Shown here: positions 6,652-11,926 of the stretch, piece after piece
How the letters are laid out: every line of letters begins with the position of its first letter
Position numbering within the stretch: position 1 is the stretch's first letter
Source: Burkholderiales bacterium
Lineage (GTDB): Bacteria; Pseudomonadota; Gammaproteobacteria; Burkholderiales; Usitatibacteraceae
Assembly (NCBI GenBank): GCA_014378085.1
Contig: JACMOJ010000134.1
Location: forward strand, 1 to 11,926
Direction: 5' to 3'
Length of the DNA: 11,926 nt
Notes under the pieces: model-generated
Seen by the model: only the letters and a program-made list of their open reading frames with translations
Databases searched by the model: none
What the model was told of the DNA's origin: nothing
Position numbers and translations under genes: made by a program

Positions 6652-9600
6652 ATGCGAAGACGTAGGGTTAATAACGCGCAATTAGCGCGGTTAAACGTCC
6701 CATTCATGGGGTTGGGGCAACTCGCTCAAAAATCGCAAAATCCTCAAGAATTCCTCCAAATCGTCGCGACGCAGGTCGTTTTGCGGGGCTTTTTTGCCCT
6801 CCTTTGCGTCGTATTAGCGTTCACCGCATCGTCGGCTTTTGCACCTCTCCTCGCACAGACCCCTGCACCCGGCACCACGGTAATTAACATCGCTAACGGC
6901 GCGCTGGCCGTTGGCCCGCAGCCGTTGAACGTGACAAGCAATCCGGTCAGCACGGTGGTGGCCGCGAAGTTGTCGACGACTATCACCAAAGCGTTTGGTG
7001 CGGCCGAGATTGATAGCGGCGCTTCGACGAGTCTTGCGTTTACGATCACCAACGCCGTGGGCAATCCTGCACAAAGCGGCGTTGCGTTTTCCGACACGCT
7101 GCCCGTCGGCTTGCAATTCACGACAAACGCAACCGCGACTATCGCGGGTGCCGGTTGCGTGGGGGCGACCAGCTTTGCCAACAATAACCAGTTCAATGTC
7201 ACCGCTTTGACCATGGCAGCAGGTACGGCAAGCTGCACCGTGACGATTAGCGGTGTGACCAACGCGGTCGGACAATCGAACGCAAGCTGTGCGGCAAATC
7301 CCGCTGCGTTCACCAACAGCACGTCAAACCTTAGCGGCTTGGTGAATGTGCAGAACGCCGTGACACCGCAGTGTTTGGTCATAAAAGGGCAGCTCACGCT
7401 GACCAAAGCGTTTGGTGCCGCAGAGATTACGTCGGGTGCTAATACAAGCTTGACCTTCACCATTCGCAATGCCTCTGGCAATCCAACACAGCGCGCAATC
7501 GCCTTTACCGACACACTCCCGGAGGCGTTGCGTTTCGGACCATCTGCGACCATTGCCGTTTCTGGCGTGGGATGTAGTGGCAGCGCGAATTTGGTGGGCA
7601 GCACACGCGTTAGCGTGAGCGGGCTGTCGATGAACGCAGGTGCCGAATTTTGTTTTGTCACGGTGAGCGCTATCACCAATCAGGCAGATCAGTTGAATCC
7701 ATCTTGTGCCGCGAACCCTGAACGCTTTACCAACGCAGCAAAGAATTTTAGTGAAGTGGCGGGATTGGTGAACGGTGTGACGCCACAGTGTTTGGTCGTC
7801 AAAGCACCGCCCACGCTGACCAAAGCGTTCACCGAAACACAAATTCGCGACGGCGAAGTTGCTGGCCTCAAGTTTTCATTGCGTGCTGCTGCGGGGCATA
7901 GTGGATTTACAGGCATGGCGTTCACCGACACGCTGCCTGCTGGTCTGCGCCTAAGCCCATCGCCCACGTCCGCAGTCACCGGCGGATGCACGGCACAGGT
8001 TACGTTTGTCGCGCCTTCGCAAGTCAGAGTGAGTGCCGCATCGCTTCCTGCTGGCGTGACCAGTTGTGACATCGTGGTGAATGGTGTGACCAACGTTGCC
8101 GGCCAATCCAACGCAAGCTGTGCAGGCAATCCTACTGCGTTCACGAACAACGCCGCCTCTATTTCTGAACTCAGAAATGTGGTGAATGGTGTGCTGCCAT
8201 CTTGCTTGATTGTTGAGCGCAACCCGGCGCTATACATGGAAGTGGTGAAATCGATTTCCCGCACCGATGGTGAGTCACCATTCACAGCGGAGAGCATTCG
8301 CCTTACGTATACGAACGCGACTGGTGGACTGGCCGCAAACAAACGTAACGTCATCATCGCTGATACGTTGCCTACGGGGATGACCTACGTGCCGGGCACG
8401 TTGCGGCTCACCGTTGGCACAAGCGCGGTCGCGCTTCCAGATGCCTCAGGCGAGGTTACGTTTCTATCGCGCCGCGTTTCTTATACGGCATCTGCCACAA
8501 ATGTGAGCGTGAACCTCGCGTCAATACCGGCCGATGAAGTTGGTGTGGTGTCGTTCGACGTTGCAATTGCGGCGGGTCTTCCACGCCTCACCGTATTGCC
8601 AAACACCGCACAGCTTCGCTACACCAACAGCGTGGACGCCAGCATTGGTCCGACGCCAAGCAACACGGTTCAATATCGGATTCTCAATACGGTTGGCGTG
8701 ACATTGCGGGGCATGACCATCGGCAGCGCGGAACCAGGCAGCACCGTGCAGTTTGACAACATCCTCACCAACGTTGGAACACGCGCAGACACGTTCAACA
8801 TTACGTTGTCGGCATCAACATTCCCTCAGGGATCGCGAGTGAACTTGCTCAAGTCCGACGGCACCACACTGCTGGCCGACACGAATGGCGATGGTGTTCC
8901 AGACACTGGCATTGTCGAAGCCGGTGCGACCTACAAAATTGTTGTCAAAGTCGAGCTGCCAGTCGGTGTGGCAGGTGGGCCCTTCAAACTCACCAAGACC
9001 GCTCGCTCGGTTTCGAATACGCTGATCAATGCGCGTGATGACGACATCGTCACCGCAGTAGCACGTATCTGCAAAGTCACGCTAGAGTCGGATAACCGCG
9101 GCACCGTTAAGGCGGGCGAATATTTGGACTATGCCCATACCCTAACAAACGTGGGTACGTGCAACGAAATCATCACGATTCCAGCCGACGTACTCCGTTC
9201 ATCCGCAGGCTGGACAATATTAGCGGTCATAGACAATCCGGTGCCGGGTGGCGCATCGATTGTCGGTACGATCGATCCGACGGATACGCGCCTTGTTGCA
9301 GGCGGCACCATTTCTCTTGCGCCAGGCGCGCGCGCGACGTTGTTTGTTCGAGTGACCGCACCTGCAAACGCTGCGATTGGCGCAATCGACAACACCGATC
9401 TTCGGTTGACCACTGCCCGGAATGAAACGTTGTTGGTGCGGGACAACACAACAGTTCAATCGACCAACTTCGTTGACGGCGAGATCCGCGGATTTTTTGA
9501 TAGCAGACTCCTAAGGCGGACTGCCTGGACGACGATCGGCAAAGAGTTTTACTTTCAAGTGAGCGCCTCTGCATGTAATGCGCAACCCGATGTGATTGAG

Positions 9601-11926
9601 CGCCGCACCATCGTCATTACCGGCCCAAACGGCGAGCGTGAAGAGCTTGTCGCGGTTGAAACAGGACCCAACACCAATATCTTTGCCGCACCCGCGATGC
9701 CGACGAGCCGGGCCTCTGTGGTGGCTGGCGACGGCGTTCTTCAAGGCCAGCCCTTCGATACCTTCGATGTCGAAGTGATTGGTTGTAGCCGTCGTATTAC
9801 CACCACAATCACCTTGATAGAGCCAGCGGGTGTGGTTTTTGATAGCCGCACGAACATGCCAGTTGCTGGCGCGACGGTACGGATCGTCACGGCGACCAAC
9901 AGCGTTTGTACACAAACGCTCGCGCAGGTGCAGCGGGTGGAAAACCAGCAGCTTGCGTCATCACCAAATACGATCGTGACCAAGGACGACGGGCGATTTG
10001 ATTTTCCATTGGTTCCAGCCGGTGACTACTGCATCAGCGTTACGCCGCCCAACGGTTATGCGTGGCCCTCAGCTGTTCCGGCCGGTGAACTCGCCGCGGG
10101 CAGGGTATTACTCGCGAATGGACCATTCTCAACTTCCGGCGGATCCTACGGCGGCGTGTTCAGTGTCGATCAGCAAATCGGAGCGGTGGTTCTTGATATA
10201 CCGATGGATACCGGGGCGATTCGTGGACTAGTGATTAAGAAAGAATCCCAACGAGCGACGGTTGAGGTCGGTGAGTTCAACGATTACACCGTCACGCTGA
10301 ACAACGGCTCCGGGTTGGCGTTAGCGGATAGCGACGTAATCGTGTCGGATTCGTTGCCATTTGGATTTTCCTACGTCGCTGGATCTGCGAGCGTCGACGG
10401 CAAAGCTATTGTTGACCCGCGTGTTGTTGCTGGTGCAGCGTTGCAGTTCAACGTGGGCAAGATGGCGAAGGATGCACAACGCAAACTGACCTATCGGGTT
10501 CGTATTGGGCCTGCTGCGTTGCGCGGTGATGGTATCAACCGGGTGTTTGCGACCTATCGCGTCGGCTCCACGGGCCAATCGAGCCAATCCAATACCGCCT
10601 ATGCCAAGGTGGCCATTGTCGGCGGTGTATTCAGCGATCAAGCCTACGTGGTCGGTAAGGTCTTTGCCGATTGTTCAAAAGACGGCTTGCAACGCAACCG
10701 CTACGGTGAAGCGGCGAGCGAGGTCGGTATACCGGGTATTCGTTTGATGCTTCAAGATGGGTCAAGCGCCATTACTGACGCTGAAGGCAAGTACAGCTTC
10801 TATGGCCTCTCGCCACGCACACATGTGTTGAAAATTGACCGCACCACATTGCCGGCTGGGGTGAGCGTTGAACAGATGGCAATACTAGGCAATCGCAACC
10901 TTGGTAAAGGCGATAGCCGCATTCTTGATTTGAAGGTGGGCGAGATGCACAAAGCCAACTTTGCCATCCAAAGCTGCGAGGTAGATGTTGTTGAAGAGAT
11001 TGAACAACGCCGTCGCGCGGCCTCCAAACTTACTGCGGAGATGGATGGTCGGCTGCAGCCACTAACCACGACACCCGGCAACACCAGTCCGACCAGCAAC
11101 AAGTCGGCCCCCGCTTCCGGCGTGCTCGGTGGGTCAGCAGGTGCTTTAGGCGCACCAAGTCCAGCAGCGGCTCCGCAGTCCCAAGCTAGCGTGCCGACGA
11201 AGACAGAAGCAACCAATGCAACCAATGTTGCCCCTGCTGCTGAAGGCGTGAGTGGGTTTGCCACATTGGCCAAACCACAAAGTTTGCCGATTGCTCCAGC
11301 GCGCGGCGCGGGTAGCCCTGCGCCGGTTGGCGTGTTGCCACTGGAAGAGCTGCTGCCTTCGCTTGACAACAAGCTGGGATTCATCGGCGTTGCCAATGAC
11401 GAGATCCTCAAGCAGGCACAGACCTCGCTGCGCGTGAAGGGTGTGCTTGGCACCACGTTTAAGCTGGTCGTAAACGGCGCTGAAGTTCCCGGATCAAAAG
11501 TTGGTAAGAAGACCTCGTTGGAATCGACCAACACGCAGGCGTGGGAGTACTTTGGTATCGAGTTGCGAAACGGACAAAACGTGCTGGAGCTTAGCCAGAT
11601 TGATGGCTTTGGCGTCGTGCGCGGTACTGAATCGATCAAGCTTGTTGCGCCGGGTGCGCTCAATAAAGTGGTCGTCGAATTTAGCGACAAAGTGAAAGCG
11701 AATGGCGGCGCGATTGCTGATGGCAGGACACCGGTGAAGGTAACCGTTCGCCTAACTGACGCCAAAGGAATTCCGGTAACAGAGCGCACTTCCGTCACGC
11801 TGACAGCAAGTGTTGGTCGCTGGGATGTGCCTGACTTAAACCCGGGTGAGACGGGCGTGCAAACATTTATCGAAGACGGCAAAGCCGAATTCTTGCTGAT
11901 GCCGCCAAATGAGCCCACCAGCGGCA
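6652..11926 (+). CDS. Giant multidomain secreted DUF11/SdrD-B/Ig-like surface protein, 3' end cut by window
   Basis: Open from 6652 to the right edge (1758 codons, no stop). A hydrophobic export signal spans about residues 44-64, ending SSAFA. The first ATG (6652) gives a long n-region. ATG 6706 or TTG 6781 (CAGG 5 nt upstream, giving an ordinary 21-residue signal) are alternatives. Domains in order are: three tandem 139-residue 'TLTKAF' repeats (112-528; resembling DUF7933, family name from memory); DUF11-like units (about 529-680, 682-806, 807-942) with a DTNGDGVPD loop at 743; an unrecognised segment (943-1055); a carboxypeptidase-regulatory/CNA-B-like domain ('DDGRFDFPLVPAGDYCISV', about 1057-1150); a DUF11 domain (1189-1325); and an SdrD-B-like domain ('VGKVFADCSKDG', 'TDAEGKYSFYGLSPRTHVLKID', about 1333-1442). 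A charged helical stretch (1443-1467), a Pro/Ala/Thr/Ser linker (to about 1560) and a bacterial Ig-like domain (from about 1678) follow. The role is probably surface adhesion or structure (inference). Any anchor or barrel would lie beyond the window. Confidence 0.93.
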   Translation, partial: MRRRRVNNAQLARLNVPFMGLGQLAQKSQNPQEFLQIVATQVVLRGFFALLCVVLAFTASSAFAPLLAQTPAPGTTVINIANGALAVGPQPLNVTSNPVSTVVAAKLSTTITKAFGAAEIDSGASTSLAFTITNAVGNPAQSGVAFSDTLPVGLQFTTNATATIAGAGCVGATSFANNNQFNVTALTMAAGTASCTVTISGVTNAVGQSNASCAANPAAFTNSTSNLSGLVNVQNAVTPQCLVIKGQLTLTKAFGAAEITSGANTSLTFTIRNASGNPTQRAIAFTDTLPEALRFGPSATIAVSGVGCSGSANLVGSTRVSVSGLSMNAGAEFCFVTVSAITNQADQLNPSCAANPERFTNAAKNFSEVAGLVNGVTPQCLVVKAPPTLTKAFTETQIRDGEVAGLKFSLRAAAGHSGFTGMAFTDTLPAGLRLSPSPTSAVTGGCTAQVTFVAPSQVRVSAASLPAGVTSCDIVVNGVTNVAGQSNASCAGNPTAFTNNAASISELRNVVNGVLPSCLIVERNPALYMEVVKSISRTDGESPFTAESIRLTYTNATGGLAANKRNVIIADTLPTGMTYVPGTLRLTVGTSAVALPDASGEVTFLSRRVSYTASATNVSVNLASIPADEVGVVSFDVAIAAGLPRLTVLPNTAQLRYTNSVDASIGPTPSNTVQYRILNTVGVTLRGMTIGSAEPGSTVQFDNILTNVGTRADTFNITLSASTFPQGSRVNLLKSDGTTLLADTNGDGVPDTGIVEAGATYKIVVKVELPVGVAGGPFKLTKTARSVSNTLINARDDDIVTAVARICKVTLESDNRGTVKAGEYLDYAHTLTNVGTCNEIITIPADVLRSSAGWTILAVIDNPVPGGASIVGTIDPTDTRLVAGGTISLAPGARATLFVRVTAPANAAIGAIDNTDLRLTTARNETLLVRDNTTVQSTNFVDGEIRGFFDSRLLRRTAWTTIGKEFYFQVSASACNAQPDVIERRTIVITGPNGEREELVAVETGPNTNIFAAPAMPTSRASVVAGDGVLQGQPFDTFDVEVIGCSRRITTTITLIEPAGVVFDSRTNMPVAGATVRIVTATNSVCTQTLAQVQRVENQQLASSPNTIVTKDDGRFDFPLVPAGDYCISVTPPNGYAWPSAVPAGELAAGRVLLANGPFSTSGGSYGGVFSVDQQIGAVVLDIPMDTGAIRGLVIKKESQRATVEVGEFNDYTVTLNNGSGLALADSDVIVSDSLPFGFSYVAGSASVDGKAIVDPRVVAGAALQFNVGKMAKDAQRKLTYRVRIGPAALRGDGINRVFATYRVGSTGQSSQSNTAYAKVAIVGGVFSDQAYVVGKVFADCSKDGLQRNRYGEAASEVGIPGIRLMLQDGSSAITDAEGKYSFYGLSPRTHVLKIDRTTLPAGVSVEQMAILGNRNLGKGDSRILDLKVGEMHKANFAIQSCEVDVVEEIEQRRRAASKLTAEMDGRLQPLTTTPGNTSPTSNKSAPASGVLGGSAGALGAPSPAAAPQSQASVPTKTEATNATNVAPAAEGVSGFATLAKPQSLPIAPARGAGSPAPVGVLPLEELLPSLDNKLGFIGVANDEILKQAQTSLRVKGVLGTTFKLVVNGAEVPGSKVGKKTSLESTNTQAWEYFGIELRNGQNVLELSQIDGFGVVRGTESIKLVAPGALNKVVVEFSDKVKANGGAIADGRTPVKVTVRLTDAKGIPVTERTSVTLTASVGRWDVPDLNPGETGVQTFIEDGKAEFLLMPPNEPTSG
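6985..8235 (+). repeat. Three tandem 417-bp coding repeats
   Basis: Units lie at 6985-7401, 7402-7818 and 7819-8235. The motif ACCAAAGCGTT recurs at exactly 417-bp spacing (139 codons), and the frame stays aligned with the residue following unit 3. Each unit reads TKAF...DTLP...C...C...NxSCAxNPxxFTN...CLxV. Units 1 and 2 are closest, and unit 3 is more diverged. Some blocks are nearly identical at DNA level (for example around GTGACGCCACAGTGTTTGGTC). Confidence 0.9.

Noticed and set aside
6652..6780. Autotransporter-type extended signal peptide (ESPR)
   Set aside because: The long n-region lacks the conserved ESPR pattern, and alternative downstream starts give an ordinary signal peptide.
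6985..8235. CRISPR-like or satellite repeat
   Set aside because: The repeats are 417 bp, in frame, diverged and code for protein domains; there are no short repeats with spacers.
6744..8357. Long minus-strand open frames opposite the repeat region
   Set aside because: They lie antisense to the giant gene, whose frame has clear domains. Their length follows from few stop complements in a GC-rich, Thr/Ala-rich coding sequence, and they show no family motifs.
10800..11918. 372-codon minus-strand open frame at the right end
   Set aside because: It is antisense to the SdrD-B/Ig-like part of the giant gene, has Ser/Pro-rich artefact composition, and has no ribosome site or recognisable domain.

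Overview
The window looks like chromosome of a Gram-negative proteobacterium, most likely beta- or gammaproteobacterial. The grounds are a tripartite-efflux periplasmic adaptor, a YdcH/DUF465 protein, two tRNA genes with encoded CCA ends, and three Sec-exported DUF11-type proteins. I cannot name the genus. Most of it is accessory-looking surface-protein sequence (about 2.5-11.9 kb), next to an ordinary housekeeping stretch (1-2.2 kb).

Layout. On the minus strand at the left are the N-terminal part of an RND/MFP-type efflux adaptor (running off the left edge) and, upstream of it, a small TTG-started YdcH-family gene. On the plus strand follows an HD-domain phosphohydrolase with a phosphodiesterase-like YHNxxH motif. 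It is convergent with two minus-strand tRNA genes, tRNA-Arg(CCT) and tRNA-Ser(CGA). A 468-bp non-coding, partly AT-rich region follows. It holds the tRNA promoter and, reading rightward, a predicted class II CRP-like promoter.

From 2692 to the right edge three plus-strand genes encode exported, beta-sandwich-rich proteins of increasing size. They are a single-domain DUF11-like protein (186 aa), a 1027-aa multi-domain DUF11-type protein with a TTG start, and a giant protein (at least 1758 codons, cut by the right edge). The giant has three tandem units of exactly 417 bp near its N terminus, then DUF11-like, carboxypeptidase-regulatory/CNA-B-like, SdrD-B-like and bacterial-Ig-like modules. The first two genes are 81 bp apart and probably co-transcribed. 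A strong intrinsic terminator separates the second from the giant gene, which therefore probably has its own promoter.

The three proteins share the same fold families and are probably secreted or surface-exposed together, for example as an adhesive or extracellular layer; that role is inference. No CRISPR array, insertion sequence, phage gene or toxin-antitoxin pair was seen. The most noteworthy points are the nested trio of DUF11-type proteins, the exact-period cysteine-patterned repeats, the almost glutamate-free middle protein, and the predicted CRP-like promoter.
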